Shown here piece by piece: positions 10,941 through 29,561 of a stretch of DNA of 64,000 bases. Made by a program: the position numbers and the translations under genes. The stretch spans positions 213,320,897 through 213,384,896 of the forward strand of contig NC_072790.1 in assembly GCF_028583425.1 (NCBI RefSeq). The letters run 5' to 3'. The notes beneath the pieces were generated by a model. It was not told where the DNA came from, did not search any database, and saw only the letters and a program-made list of their open reading frames with translations. Position 1 is the stretch's first letter. Each line of letters opens with the position of its first letter. This DNA comes from Eublepharis macularius. Its lineage: Eukaryota; Chordata; Lepidosauria; Squamata; Eublepharidae.

Positions 10941-12683
10941 AATTTTCCTCAGCAGGCATAACATTTCCCACCTACATGACAAACTGACCCCTTTGTTACC
11001 TGAATTGGTCTTCTTGCAAATAAGAGAATTGTGGGAGGAATTAGCAGCAAGGAAGATGGCTATGCGAGAGGTGGTAACTACGGGATCTTTTCCACCAATT
11101 TTTATGGAGTCCCTGCCCAGATAGCAGATGAGACTGGTGCTTTAAATTCAAAGAACAATATTTTATTGAAGAGGAAAAACACGCACACACAGGAGTAAAT
11201 AATAAAATGGTTACACACACACACGCACAGGGAATCCTAGAAAGCTAGCCAGAAGTTGGAATAGAGTGAGGGAGGGCAAAGCATATCTACCTATCCTGAA
11301 GAGTAGTCCAGTCTACGGGGGAAGACAGCAGCTTCAAATGACAGCATTCTCAGCCAGGAGAGCAAGAGGCTTAGGGCAACTTCAAGGGAACAGCATCTTG
11401 GATCCAGTAAGCATGTACAGTTCGATTTGAATGGGGCCAGGGCACTACTCTTATAGGGTAAAATGTGCCCTGAGGTGGGAGAGCCCACCTAGTCATTGGA
11501 ACAAAGACTCCAACGGTCAGTTCCTGAGAGTAACAAAAGGTTTGATTATCTTGATTGGTAGCTGCTGGGGTGTATGAAAAAGAATGCAAAGTCTCTCCTG
11601 GACCTGCACAAAACGGGCAGTTTGTTAATGGAGTCCAATGGAGCTAAGTTGATGAATTTAGTTGTGGAATGTACCTTCCCAGGAATGAGTTATAAATACT
11701 TATGAATGCTAATTGATTTTCTCCTCAATCATGGGCAGGAGATCTCATCACGGAAGGAGGGAAAGGATTGTGCTAAGTGTGGTGACTCTGCGAGACCTTT
11801 GTTGCTCTGGATTCCTTTCGATGCTGGAAGGACTGTAAAACTAATCACCACAAATCTCTCCTCATTTACATGTGGCATTCCATTCATGCCTGGGTCTCCC
11901 AGGTGGGACTCAGCAACTGCTAGCTGAAATTCCTCTGGCTGCAATCCAAACTGCCATTTTAATCCAGGGGTCTTCTGATTTTGTATCTCAGGTAGCTATA
12001 GTAAATAGCTATTAAAGATGGCAGAGGCAGGACCGACTGCTTACACTTTGCGAAATCTTCTACTCAAGTATTAGGGCCAATTAGATGTTACATGGGAGGT
12101 AACTGTAGAAGTCTGAAAAGCAGCCAGAGGAGGCTACAAATATGACTGGTGGAGTGGCTGGTACAGGGGAGAGGAGCTCAAAAAAAAGCAGTGCAAAATG
12201 TAATGAACAAGAAAAACATTTTATAGACAGCTTAAACAACAAGGTAGGTGCAGTTGGAAAAGCACCTTTCTCTCTGAGAGGCTTTCCCACCCATAGAGGA
12301 AAAGATACAAGTACCCATCTTGCTTCCTGCTTCCTACCTTGGGGAGAAAATGGTTGTGTTTTTTAAAAAGCTGGAAAATGATTTTTAAAAATGGTTAAGA
12401 AGCTCTCTGGCCTTACCATCAATTCTCAGCTAAAACTGACAGCCTGTTGAGACTGCTTTTTACTAAAAAGAAACCTTGGGAGACGTTTACAGGTGTCTCA
12501 GCAGAAGGGCTAGTTTTGGCACTTAAGAAGACCCTATTCTCCTTTGCATCCAGTCACCAGACTTGGTGGCACACAATAAACTTGCTGAGGTTAGGTGATG
12601 ATGATAAATCGAGTTGCTGTACAAAGCGTGGAAATTAAATCAAGCAATGCCTTTGGCCACTGCGATCTTAATTAATCAATTAA
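10941..12683. other. no gene recognised
   Basis: Contains an (AC)n tract near 11211-11228. The segment at 11150-11480 has TTTTATTGAAG and TCTTATAGGG spaced like an antisense LTR, but no boundaries were found. The rest is unassigned. Confidence 0.4.
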
Positions 12684-12955
12684 TTGTGCATGTTATGTGC
12701 CGTCAAGTCACGCCGACCTATGGCGACCTTTTGAAGGAAAGACCTCCAAAACGTCCTATCATTGACATGCTCAGTTCCTACAAACTGGAGGACATGGCTT
12801 CTTTTATTGAGTCAAGTCATCTCGTTTTAGGTCTTCCTCTTTTCCTCCTGCCTTCCACATTATTGACTTTTCCAGAGAATCTTATCTTCTCATGATGTGA
12901 CCAAAGTACGATAGCTTCAGTTTTGTCATTTTAATTAGTAAGCATCAACAAATTA
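12684..12955 (-). mobile_element. RTE-BovB-like LINE 3' end, 5'-truncated
   Basis: The minus strand reads TKLKLSYFGHIMRR followed by DSLEKSIM, the C-terminal ORF2 signature of BovB/RTE-type elements. It is interrupted by stops and frameshifts. The 3' tail, GGTCGCCATAGGTCGGCGTG then GACGGCAC, is the one shared with the 5S-derived SINEs. BovB is abundant in squamates. Confidence 0.65.
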
Positions 12956-12999
12956 GCTGTGGAAAAAGAACTCGAGCCTTGTGAAGCACTGGCTAACGA

Positions 13000-15378
<2,379 letters not shown>

Positions 15379-15524
15379 TAGCAGGGCCTCCTTTGCTTAA
15401 TGGCCCTGAAAGCAGGTCTCCCCACCTATGACTCAGCATCAGAAGGTGTGCAGTAATAGATTGCCTCTGAGGATGTGCAGAGTGCATTCCCTTCGTTACC
15501 AAGCACTGCTTACTTCACTAAGTG

Positions 15525-15660
15525 GCGGCAGCTTTCCGGGAAGCACACCCCCATGCACAAATAGTGAAAAATACCTGAATGTTCAGTGTTGCAAAATTAG
15601 CATGTGGGCATTGCTTATACTGCTTGTGCATGGGGGTACTCTTCCTGGGAAGCTGCAGCC
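15525..15660. mobile_element. foldback element
   Basis: GGCAGCTTTCCGGGAAG and CACCCCCATGCACAA at the left are inverted at the right as TTGTGCATGGGGGTAC and CTTCCTGGGAAGCTGC. The arms are about 35 bp around a roughly 65-bp centre. No coding capacity. Confidence 0.65.
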
Positions 15661-15869
15661 AGTTTTGGGTTTCAGGAGCATGCTTATATGGCAAAATACA
15701 CCCACAACTGTTACATCACAGCATAATGCTTTCATAGATGAATGTTTTTAATCCCTGGCATCTAGCAGGGCTTGCAAGAAGCACCTTGGTGTGATCCGCC
15801 AGAGCCTGGGAATGAAGACACTCCCTGGTGCTCAGTGCATGGGGGATCCAGCCCAGTTCAGCAACAGTG

Positions 15870-16010
15870 TTCCTTTGGGAGGGGCCATGGTTCATTGGCA
15901 GGGCACCTGCTTTGCATGCTGTGGTTCAAAGGGTCTAGTGATGTAAAAGGCACTCTGTCTGAGAGCCACTGTCGGTGCCGCACTGTTTTCTCCACAGTGC
16001 AGGACGGGGG
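15870..16010 (+). repeat. tRNA-derived SINE fragment (second type)
   Basis: TTCATTGGCAGGGCACCTGC, TTTGCATGC and GTGGTTCAAAG form a degraded tRNA-like head. It is the sense counterpart of the better-preserved antisense copy at 60144-60341. Confidence 0.5.
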
Positions 16011-16310
16011 AGCGATCCACAGATGGAAGAACAATGTTGGGATGTTTAGTGTGCATTGCTTTGGTGATGGGCATTGCCTGAGAACTGGAGGCTGGGCTTT
16101 CCCATCTGCTCACAGCTTTCCCTGTGGCTTTTACAGTGCTGCATAATCTTTAAAAAAAAAAGAGAGAAAAGATGCTTTGTCAGAAGGGGTCTGTGACAAG
16201 TTGAGAAGAGAAAGAACAGGTGGGGATCTGGCCTGGGCTTTGCAAGAGAAAGGAATGACATGAAGTCTCAGAGACAAAACAAGGACTTCCTTGATAATGG
16301 GGAATATTGC

Positions 16311-16390
16311 AATTTACTTAACTTATATCCCATTTTTCTTTTCAATGAGAACCCAAAGTGACTTACAGCATTCTTCCTTTCATCATTTTA
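16311..16390 (-). repeat. SINE tail fragment, antisense
   Basis: TTATATCCCATTTTTC followed by ACCCAAAGTGACTTACAGCA is the inverted tail block of the tRNA-SINE family. The head of a similar copy lies at 16894-17003, so the two may be halves of one insertion. Confidence 0.5.
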
Positions 16391-16439
16391 TGACAAGAAG
16401 TGAAAACAACTAAGAGTTTTGTAAGACCTTAAAGAACTA

Positions 16440-16703
16440 ACAACTGTACAAGTTACAGTGAACACACGTGCAGTCCTTGTACTGTGTACACTTGATTTTT
16501 CTTTATACATGTATTGAAATGTTCTCACATTATGGTCAGTGCATGAGCTGCTGAACGTGTGAAAACTCACATTTATCTGAGTATTGGTTCCTGGCTTCAG
16601 TTGCAAAGAGAATGCAGATTGGCTTCTTCTTATGAGCTGATGTGTGTATTGTACAAGCAGGATGTATGTGGGTTCACTGTAACTTGTGAACTGGGCTTGT
16701 ATT
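16440..16703. mobile_element. foldback element, possibly inserted in a SINE
   Basis: The left arm ACAAGTTACAGTGAAC (near 16447) and the nearby CTTGTAC are inverted at 16650-16700 as GTACAAG and GTTCACTGTAACTTGT. The element lies between the two halves of an antisense SINE. No transposase. Confidence 0.5.
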
Positions 16704-16893
16704 TTAGCAGGTTGGTAAAGTGGTCCCTGAGCAGTGCAGGAGATTGCAGTCAAGGTATCCATCACCATAGAAATGACTACAAGGAGAAATGAGCATGGGC
16801 GTGTCCTCCTTGTGACTGGTGATGGATAGCTTTAGCAATCTAAGTAGAAGAAACAGAGGGGGGGGGAGTTGCTTTCTGCACAAGGTCAGCCCA

Positions 16894-17003
16894 GCATGTT
16901 TTGAGACTGAGAGTGGCTTATTCCATGGCAGAGTGGAGATTCGAACCTGGGTGTCTCAGATCATAATCCAGCACCTTAACTACTATACCACGCTGGCTCT
17001 CTT
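16894..17003 (-). repeat. tRNA-derived SINE head, antisense
   Basis: AGTGGAGATTCGAACCTGGG is the inverse of a B box, and ACTACTATACCACGCTGGC is the inverse of the tRNA-like 5' end. Confidence 0.7.
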
Positions 17004-17496
17004 TGCCTGCCTGGATTCTTCCATGGCTCCTGCTCTCCTAAGCCTGCCTTCCCCTCCCTCTCCTTGGCTGAGAGAGGCTTAATTATATGCACATAAGATT
17101 GGGATCTGGGTTCAGCTCTTCACTTTATTGAGAACTCTTGCAGCTTGTTGTGAGAATAAAGTGGGGGAAGGGGAGCCCCACATGGGACCGTGAGCATCCT
17201 GGAGGGAGGGGCAGGCTAGACACAAACATAGAAGCTATTCTCATGTGAATCTTTTGTGGGCTTAAAAGAACATTATCAGTTATCTGCTTTTGTAAAACTT
17301 TCCTGTGCAGTTTCTTGGAGTAAATTTGAAACTCTCTGCCTGCCCAATGTAGCCATCTCACCTATGCAGACTTTCAAAAGACTTTGCAAAATAGGAATTA
17401 TTTCCTGTTCAACCTGTTGGGCCTCTGTTTGTGTTCTAGCCTGATTTCTTTAATGAACTTAGAAAAGTTTGCCACTTTATGCTTTTTCTGTTACCA

Positions 17497-17740
17497 GAGA
17501 GGGTTAGCCATGTTAATACAAGTGATTACACCAAACTAAAACAGAAGGCTGACAAAGTTTTTTCCAGCATACGCTTTTGGGAGTCAGACCTCTTCATCAG
17601 ATGCATGTGTGTCCTCTGATTTCCATATTTCCTTCCAATATGCATCTGTTGAAGTGAGCTCTGGCTCCTGAAAGCTCATGCTTAAACTTGGCTAGTGTTT
17701 AAGGTGCAGCTGGACTTCTTTTTGGCTTTTTTGTTTTTAA
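17497..17740. repeat. interspersed repeat shared with 48815-48960
   Basis: Blocks such as GTTAGCCATGTTAATAC and CATCTGTTGAAGTGAGCT, then TTTAAGGTGCAGCTGGACT, recur with the same spacing logic at 48815-48960. Fragments are at 57700-57835 and 28795-28870. Probably a non-autonomous DNA element; the class is not certain. Confidence 0.5.
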
Positions 17741-19935
17741 TGTGGTTCTCATTGCCACACCTCCTGCCAGGTGATGCGTTTGCAACAGTCAGGCAGCCGT
17801 GTGCTTCTTATGATGTTCTTTGCTGTTTCTATTTATGTTCAAGGTAGCGGGCCATATGTGGCAAAAATGTTCTTCTGATTACGCTGCAAATGGCTTTGCA
17901 GATTGCAGAGTTGATTGGGCTGTGAATGGCAACCTCTCTCTCTCTCTGTGTATACCTGTGTGCTGTGCTCTAATGCCTCCTGTAGAGAGAGGAAAGGGAG
18001 AAGAAAGAGTTAAAAATTCACCATCCAATCTTTCTGGGTGCTTATATTTAGTGACAGTCCTAGCCAGCTATCGATCTGCTTGGTGGAGGAAGGATATAAA
18101 ACTCTGAAATGATGTACTCGATTGACCTAGTGATAGGAAGGGAGATAACTAAGGTTCCAGTGATGTGCCTTTGTAGGGCTCTGATTTGTTCCTCCGTGTT
18201 TTTTTTTTTACAACCCAAAGTAATGCTGGGCAGGTGGAGAAAGGTTGTTTTTATTCTTTTCCCTCCTGGCATTCATTTTCTAAATCAAATTTGCCCTCCC
18301 CAAGCTTCTTTTTAACCCTTAGAGGGAAAGTATGGGAAACATACAAGAATCTCCATATACTCTGCATTCCCAGCAGCACAGGGAGGGGGATTTTGAGTAT
18401 GGAAAAAGGAAACAGTTGAGAGGAAACAGTGAAACAGACCCTGTGGCGCTGCTCCATGCTTTGGCTTAAGAAATGATGATAGTACAGAGAAGGGCATCAT
18501 AGAACACTGTATAACCATGTGTCAATTGAGTCACAGCCGTGGGAACACTGTGGAGAGACAGGGACCAGAGGTTTTGGTTCGTCTGCGTTTTGCAGTTTAT
18601 TCCCTGTTTTCTTTTACATGGAGGGTTGACAAGATTTGGCCCTATTTGGAAGAAGTTGGAGTTTGGCCCAGCGTCTTCCTTCTAGCTTTCTTGAAATTTA
18701 CCTCTGTTCTTGAGAGAGAGAGGCAGATAGTGGAAGATTAATTTAACCCCCATAGCTGGAAGGGCAAGACTAAATCTCTTCCTCTATCTATTGTGAGGGA
18801 GATAAAGAGCCTTCGCAGGTTTTTTTTTTCCTTCCTAAAGATAGACTGTTGAGTTAACCTCATGTCTGTTGCTTCACCAGTGATGACTTCTCTTAGTTTC
18901 TCCAAAAAGATTCTTGCTAAGTTTTCAGAACCTTTGACTGTGCAAAGTTTGCACTGGCAAACACATTTCTGCAATCTAGGCCGTCCTGTTGCGGCTTGCT
19001 AGAAGCGACAAACTGGGACCAGCCTCCTTTTGTCTGCTCAGCTCACAGGTGCTTCTTGAAAGGGACAGGGAGCATGTTCTTGATGACAAGGGTTCAGATC
19101 TCCTGAAGAACACTGTGGGAAGCAAATTACCTTTTTAAATTAAGAAAATACTTTTAATTTGAAGTAGAGCAGGTCTGGGATGTGACTCAGGCTGACTATG
19201 CCAGTTGTCCAAAGTTCAGTAGACTCCAGCTGGGTTGGAGTCCGGGAGACGTGGACGATGCTTAGGCGTGCGCAGTATCCCTGCCAGGTCACACCCTTCT
19301 AAGACATGGATTTAGAATGGTGTAACTGTTTAGGATTGCTCTGTAAGACTCTGATGCTGTGGAGGCAAGCCAGACATGAAGAAAGTGAAAGGATTGTGTA
19401 GGCAGAGGCTGCGATGCACTTATTGCTCATGGTGGGCTGCTAATGTGCACACAGAGCTACTGCACATGCATCCATCCCCCCTCCCCATACGGGTTAGCTC
19501 ACTGAAAGATGAGTGTCTGGCAGGGTCAGTTCTCACTGCAGTTCTTCCCTCAAGTTCTTTTTTTCCATATGTGCAAATGGCAGCTGTCGTTAGAGCAGAT
19601 GGTAGCCCTTGGTGAAGGTGTCCGCTGTATCCTAGACTGCAACCCATTTTGGCTGGCCTAGCCAGGCACTATGTGTGGTTGCCAGCGCCTTGCCTCTCAT
19701 CTGACAGGTAAAGAATGAGGCCAGGTAGAGCCTCTGAGGCACTCAAAGCACTGTGCATCTGTGGGGTCACGACCTCTCCCAAGTATCAGATTGGTCGTGC
19801 ATATCAAGAGCGGGAGGAGGGGGATGCCTGCTCTGATGAGGGGGGTGAGCAAATTGGTGGACTGCAGTTCTGCATAGCTCCACTTCTTCATGTGAGTAGC
19901 CCTGCCCCGCAGTCTCTTTGTTGGCATGACATTAA

Positions 19936-20024
19936 CAATGCAATCCCTAGCAGAGTTACTCCCTTCTAAGTCTATTGATTTCAGTAGACTTAGACGTGTG
20001 TAACTCTGTTTAAGATTGCACTGA
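19936..20024. mobile_element. short palindromic MITE
   Basis: AATGCAATCCCTAGCAGAGT folds against ACTCTGTTTAAGATTGCACT, with a TAAGTCTATTG/CAGTAGACTTA core. Same family as 9285-9371. A half-copy lies near 19280-19350. Confidence 0.7.
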
Positions 20025-20291
20025 CGAGTGTGGCAGAATCTTGGGAACGTGTTTTTATATATATATTCTGTGTAAACCTAAATATGGCCATACAAATCTG
20101 GTAAGTTATACTTTGTATCCAGAGTCCCAGCTCAGCAGCAATCCAGAACTGGCCTTATTGTCATGCGGCGTTGCTGATCCTAAATTACATTGGTAATTAT
20201 ATGGTAGGAAGGAACGGTAGACGACAAGTTTGCAAGCCTGCTCTCTTTGCAGCCCCAAGAACGTTTATTAGACGCTGGCTTGCTGTAGTAA

Positions 20292-24100
<3,809 letters not shown>

Positions 24101-24107
24101 TATCATA

Positions 24108-24452
24108 GGCTGTAATTCTAAAGACAATTCCCTGGGAGTAAGCACTATTGAATAACATGGAATAGTAGACCTGTTTAGGGGAGAATGTGCCTCTTGCTTT
24201 GTTTTGTGGTGCTACCTGGGCACTGATCTGTCTCCTTGATGCTGTTAGGACACGTGGACAGTTGGTCACTGTGAGGAAAAATGCCATGGGGTGTGTGTGT
24301 CTGTGCATGCAAGTGGTCTGTTCAATCAGTCAAACTTGATTAAAGCCCTGGAAGACTCCAGTTATAGGTTGCAATTCTAAAGAGACTTCCATGGGAGTAA
24401 TCACTGTTGAATAACGTTGGACTTACATCTGAGTAAACCTTTTTAGGATTGC
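24108..24452. mobile_element. two decayed palindromic MITE copies
   Basis: TAATTCTAAAGACAATTCCC then GGGAGTAAGCACTATTGAATAA (24110-24180), and GCAATTCTAAAGAGACTTCC then GGGAGTAATCACTGTTGAATAA ending TTAGGATTGC (24368-24452), are two copies of one short palindromic family. It is related to 9285-9371. Confidence 0.5.
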
Positions 24453-24454
24453 TT

Positions 24455-27400
24455 GTTCCCTCCCCTCCATCCTGCAAGCCATTTGCTCTTTCAAAAACAG
24501 TTCCTGCCTGCCCACAGCAAAAGGAAAACTTACGGAAAAAACATAGGTCTGTTCAGGTGTGTGTGTGTGTGTAGGATTCAGACAGCCATGCTGTCTGCCT
24601 GCTTGCACTTGGGTGATGGAGATCGGTGGTGACTAATGCGAGAACACCCTCTCATCATGGGAACAAAACGGCAGTGCACAAGAAAACATGGCACCAACAG
24701 AAAACAGCAGGATGCCAGGGTAGTAATTTATTGGCTCTACAGAAAATGGAAATTGTTTTTCATGCTGCCACTGCCCTGCTACCCCTTCGCCAGCCAGTTT
24801 CCTGCCATAGTGTGCACCCACCAACGCTCGCCTTCTTCTGGGTCTGTTGCGCATGTGTGTGCAGTGTAACAGGAAAAACTTGGCGGGTCGATGGGAGGGA
24901 GAACTGTTCTGTGCAATTTTGGTGCTGTTCAGTGCAAAACCAGCAACCCCCAAAAGCCTGGAAGCCCTCATTGCAAAGAATGGGGCCGAAGCTCATGATA
25001 ACGAAAAAAGCCAAATAGATTAAATCTGAGCTTGTAATGCCCCATCTGGAAAAACCAATAATGGTACATAGTTCCTTCAGAAACCCTGGATCCAAAACTG
25101 GAACAATTATTTCAGCACACACTCCTAGTGCTTAACCACAATTCTTGGTTTGAGAAGAGGGGAGGAGTGAGGCATGTCCACAAGTGCGCCATCAAGCTTG
25201 GTTCATGCTTCTTTGTTCTTAAATGTGGGTGCAGGCGGTGTCTGAATGCAGCCTAGATCTTTGGTTTCCACCGGGGTGGAGTGGAGGTGGGGTGGGGGGG
25301 GACAGGCTTGTGTAGTTTCCTTGGAGTTGCTGCAGCTGCTGATACAGCACAGCGGAGCAGAGATTCTTCATTGCCGGGTTCCATATAGCTCCCTTGCCCT
25401 CTAGCAGCAGCTCTCTTACAGGGATTTTTCAGTTTTTTAAAAAAAATTGGCAACTTAATATTATTATATTGGTGTAATATTATAACGGTCTGAGTATCCG
25501 GTTCACTGAATTCCCAGCTTTCATTAAAAACAAAACAGTAAGTCTCTGGGCCCTTCCTTTGCGGAGACATGCTTATATCTCCACAATGAAATGCGCTAGA
25601 GATTTTTTTTAAAAAATAAAGCTAGGAATTCAGTGAACATGATACTCTGCTTGTAAAGTTACATTGATATAACAATATTCAGTTGCTGATTAATAAAACA
25701 ACAAAAAAGCTCCACCCCCCCCCCCCATTCTGTGATAGGACAAGGGGAAAGGAATGGTCAGGGGTAGGGAAAATAGCTCCGGTATGGGTGGGAATGGGAA
25801 ATTCTCAACTTTTCCATCCACATAGCAGACATCCAAGCTTTGCTATGATATTTACCCCAAAGTTTGCAGCAAAGGAGGTTTGGGAAGGATCAGGGGAAAA
25901 GATACAAAAGGGAAGAAAGGGGGACCCTCCCCGACCTGAGAGTCACAACATTAATTTCTTGTGCTTTGTGCAATAAATTGTTGTATCTTAATTTATTTTT
26001 TTGTTGTTCAACCTTTTGCTTCCTGAGAAGGATCAGGGAAAAAAGCTACGGATATTCTGTGAGGTGCACCAGTGCACCGTGATGTGAGGGAAGGAGGAAA
26101 AAAATCTGCTTCCGCACAATATTGAACCTGCCGCATATAACCCCCATGGAAATAGCTTTTGGTACCTCCTTTACCTGGATTTCTTGTAGGTTATACCTAC
26201 CCAGGTACCCTTTTGCTGTTTCTAGATTTGCTAGGTTTTGATCGCCAAGTATGGATTCTCTGTGCCCAAGTGGAATGTGAAAATGAAGGGATGAAGTCTG
26301 CAGGTTCCAGCATTGGCAACCCCCCCCCCATCTTTGTTAGGGTGGCTTTGATGGTTACAGGCCCAAATAGTGGTTACTTGCAAAGAAATTATTTGTACCC
26401 TCAGTTATTGTTAAACTTTGTTGGAGTTTAAAAAGCCATTGGAGTAACGTGTGTGTGTGCGTGCATGCATGAAGAAAATAGTTTTATGGCAGCGCTTCTG
26501 TCTGTTTGGTGTGAGTTCCACTGCCTCTTCCTCATAACATATAATGATGGAATTGCAGGATGTGTATTTCCCCCACCCTTGCACCCGTCCTTGGTTGCCA
26601 CTGGGAGGGGGTGGCGGCATCGAGAAACACCGTCGTGATCATGTCATGTCGCATGTTTCTATTGCAGCATGTAATGAGGGCAAATTGGTGGGGCTGTATT
26701 TTGGGTAATCTCTAATTCTCTTCTTCATGTTGCTCATGTCCTGGAGTACCATAAAATCATGATGTAGCTTAGTCTGCTCTGGGATGATTCATGAGAACCA
26801 GGAGCATGCAGTTGTGCTAATTAATATGTTCACATGGGTAGGTTTTGTGTGGTCTTTAAGATAGGATTATTGCAATTTTTTTTTTAAACTGGGAACACTG
26901 CTTAATTTTTTCCTTTTTATTTTTTTTGTGACTGAGGAAAATCTCAGTGGCTGTTGGCTCTGCTTTTTATTCCCTGTTGAGGTTATTAATGAGCCAAAGC
27001 AAAACTGCTGACTAATATTCTCTGGCTCAAATTGCTGTAGGGGTGTTAGATCAGGAAAGGAACAAGTGCTTCAGAAAACTTGCATTCATTTCAAGTGGAG
27101 GGAAAGAAGAAAATATGTACGTGTGGGTGAAATGGAAACACGGTACCAGTGTGAACAGTGGCAGCTCGGAGTATGCTTTCTCAAGAAAAAAGAGTGAATA
27201 AATAAGTTCAGGATTCTGGAGAATTGCAGGGCCCCAGTGCAACATGGGTATCTAAATACTGCTCCACATACTTCGTTTCTTTCTGATCGGTTGGCTGCCT
27301 TTTCCCTGTTCTGCATGCACTTCCCCCATTACCAAAGAACCTAAGGATTGCTTTGCTGAATTAGATCTCAAAGGCCAGCATTTCGTTTTTCTTTGTAGAA

Positions 27401-27512
27401 AGGCAGATGCTGCCAAGCTGAGATGTTAACTATGAAGATGCTGACCATTCCGTATTTCTCATAGGGTAGGACAGCAAGCAAATGTGTTTTGTTGGTTAAT
27501 GGTATGTGGTTC
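24455..27512. other. intron sequence, nothing recognised
   Basis: Contains short simple tracts: TG near 24557-24571, C near 25713-25725, TG near 26449-26462. The open frames of 60-135 codons overlap one another and show no known domain. Confidence 0.4.
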
Positions 27513-27915
27513 TTAGAATCATAGGGTTGGAAGGTACCTCCAGAGTCATCTAGTCCAACCCCTGCACTTTGGAGGAAATTCACAACTACCTCCCCCTCAC
27601 CTTCCCCCCAGTGACCCTTGTTCCATGCCCAGAAGATGGCAAAACACTGTCAGGATCCCAAACTGGCCTGGAAAATTCTTTCCTGACCCCAAAGTGGCGA
27701 TCGGCATTACCTCAGACATGTAAGAAGGGGCCACAAGAACTAAGCGCTAATATAACCTTTACTGCCCTCCCTCTCATCATCTGCCCAGGTTCACAAAATC
27801 AGCATTGCTTTCAGATGGCCATCTAGCCTCTGCTTAAAAACCTGCAAAGAAGGAGAGCCCACCACCTTCCAAGGAAACCTGTTCCACTGAGGGACCGCTC
27901 TAACTGTCTAATGGG
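27513..27915 (-). mobile_element. CR1-type LINE 3' end
   Basis: Starts AGAATCATAGGGTTGGAAGG then CATCTAGTCCAACCCC, the inverted 3' terminus typical of amniote CR1 elements. The interior (GATGGCAAAACACTGTCAGG, GGCGATCGGCATTAC) matches the sense copy at 51345-51612, including its TTTGCCATCTTCTGGGCATG block. 5'-truncated. Confidence 0.8.
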
Positions 27916-28004
27916 TTCTTGTTAGGGAAGAGTATGCAGGCAGGCTCTCTACCTCTCCCCACCCCCCTTTCTCTCTCTACCTGTGAGACACTGCCAGACT
28001 TGTA

Positions 28005-28515
28005 GTTCATTCTCTTATTATTTCCCGTATTGATTATTGTAACATTCCTCTTGTTGGCCTTCCTGCTTCTACTTTTACGCCTCCTCACTCTGCTGCTTGC
28101 TTCGTATTTTCTGCTTATCTGATCATATCACTCCTTTGTACTGCTGTCTTCACTGGCTTTCTTTGTCTGTTCCGCTTCACTTCAAGTTTCTGGTACTTAA
28201 TTTCCAATCCCTTCAACAGGAACCAGTCTTCTAGTTAACTACCTTCTCTGTTCCCTGTTTGTGCCCTGTGCCGTACCTATCCCTGAAATGCCCTTTCACC
28301 TGTTCTTTGTCTCTCTTCCTCTGTCTTCCCATTCAACTGTCTTCTTCCTTAAGGCACATCAAGTCACCCTTGTATTTCCCATGGGATGCTTCTTTCTGTT
28401 TTGCTTTATTTTTCATGCCCGTTCTTTCCCGTTCGATTGTAAGCTTGTGAGTAGGGCCTGTTTTATTTTAAATTTTTGTTTGGCTTCTGACAGTTGTAGG
28501 TGCTTTATAAATATC
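28005..28515 (+). mobile_element. L2-type LINE 3' end
   Basis: The plus strand reads like the L2 ORF2 C-terminus: LLVGLP-type sequence, then SDHITPLYCCLHWL, then a hydrophobic FKFLVL. The tail GATTGTAAGCTTGTGAGTAG then TAGGTGCTTTATAAAT is the classic L2 3' end. Frames are broken. Confidence 0.65.
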
Positions 28516-28794
28516 CCTGCCCTCTCCCATTGATCTTCCCTGTAACTCCTCCTCCCCAAGGCTTTCTTTCTACAAAAGTTTCCTAAGTCAGGCTACAAGA
28601 CTGGAAAAGTAATATATAAATGGCTGAGAAGGGAGGATTGTGAGGGAAGAGTAGGAGATGGGAAAGGGTTAAATACCTCCCCTCAGATGTTCTCCTTTGA
28701 ATCCCCCCCCCTTTCTGTTAGATATATGCAGCAAATCCAGGTTTGGAAAGCCCATGTTTGATGCAGTCCCAAAATTACAAATCGTTTTGTGGCC

Positions 28795-28870
28795 TCTGAA
28801 AGATTTTAACAACTTTATTGTGGCATTAGCTTTCATGCGTCAGGACACCTCTTTGTCACGTCCATGAAGT
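28795..28870. repeat. fragment of the 17497-17740 repeat family
   Basis: TGAAAGATTTTAACAACTTT followed by ATTGTGGCATTAGCTTTCATG resembles 57725-57770. Short and diverged. Confidence 0.4.
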
Positions 28871-28909
28871 ATGACGTTCAGTTGGCAGAGAGATACCCAG
28901 AACTGCTCA

Positions 28910-29561
28910 ATGCATAGCAGTTGGTTCTGCCCTCTCCATCAGGCACAGCTACCTTGGGACATGGATATCAGCTTAGTTACTGTCTTCAGGAGCTGTTGAC
29001 AGGCCTAGGCATTTGTCTGGCCCTTTTAAAATTCCTCCTAAGCTAGAGTGGCCACTATCTATTCTTGTGATTTGTATTCCAATGTCACTTGTAATTCTGT
29101 TCAGTCATCACAAATGTTTCCCATATTTACATTCTCCACAAAGTTCAAGGAGGCCTGCACAATTTACCTTGAGTTCCCATTGGGAAAAGAAGCCACAGCC
29201 CCTTTTATATAGCTGCCTCCAACCCTCATTTCAAGTCTCCTGTTTAAAAGAGGCCTCATACTGGTTTCTGCTATCTGCAGGCCACCTGAAAAGCCTGCCT
29301 CTGCTCCTTTTTGGTGGAGAAGTAGAAGCAGCATTGTGTGTGCAACCACACAGAATTCATAGACATTTGAAATGGCTCATGGGAAGGATGTGGAATGGAA
29401 CATGTAACACATTGCTAAGGAACAAGCATGGAATGAAATGAACGGTCATCCAATTTCTGACTTTTTCTCAGTCTGTTTACAATGATCTTTCACTAAATGT
29501 TTCCCTGTCCCCACTTTTTAAAATAAACTATTTTAACGATTTTTTTAACCTTACAAACTGT
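28910..29561. other. intron sequence, nothing recognised
   Basis: No repeat named. A 142-codon frame at 29013-29441 shows no domain and is not called. Confidence 0.4.

Noticed and set aside
11150..11480. Antisense LTR
   Set aside because: Only a TTTATT signal and a TATA-like block; no boundaries, duplication or retroviral genes.
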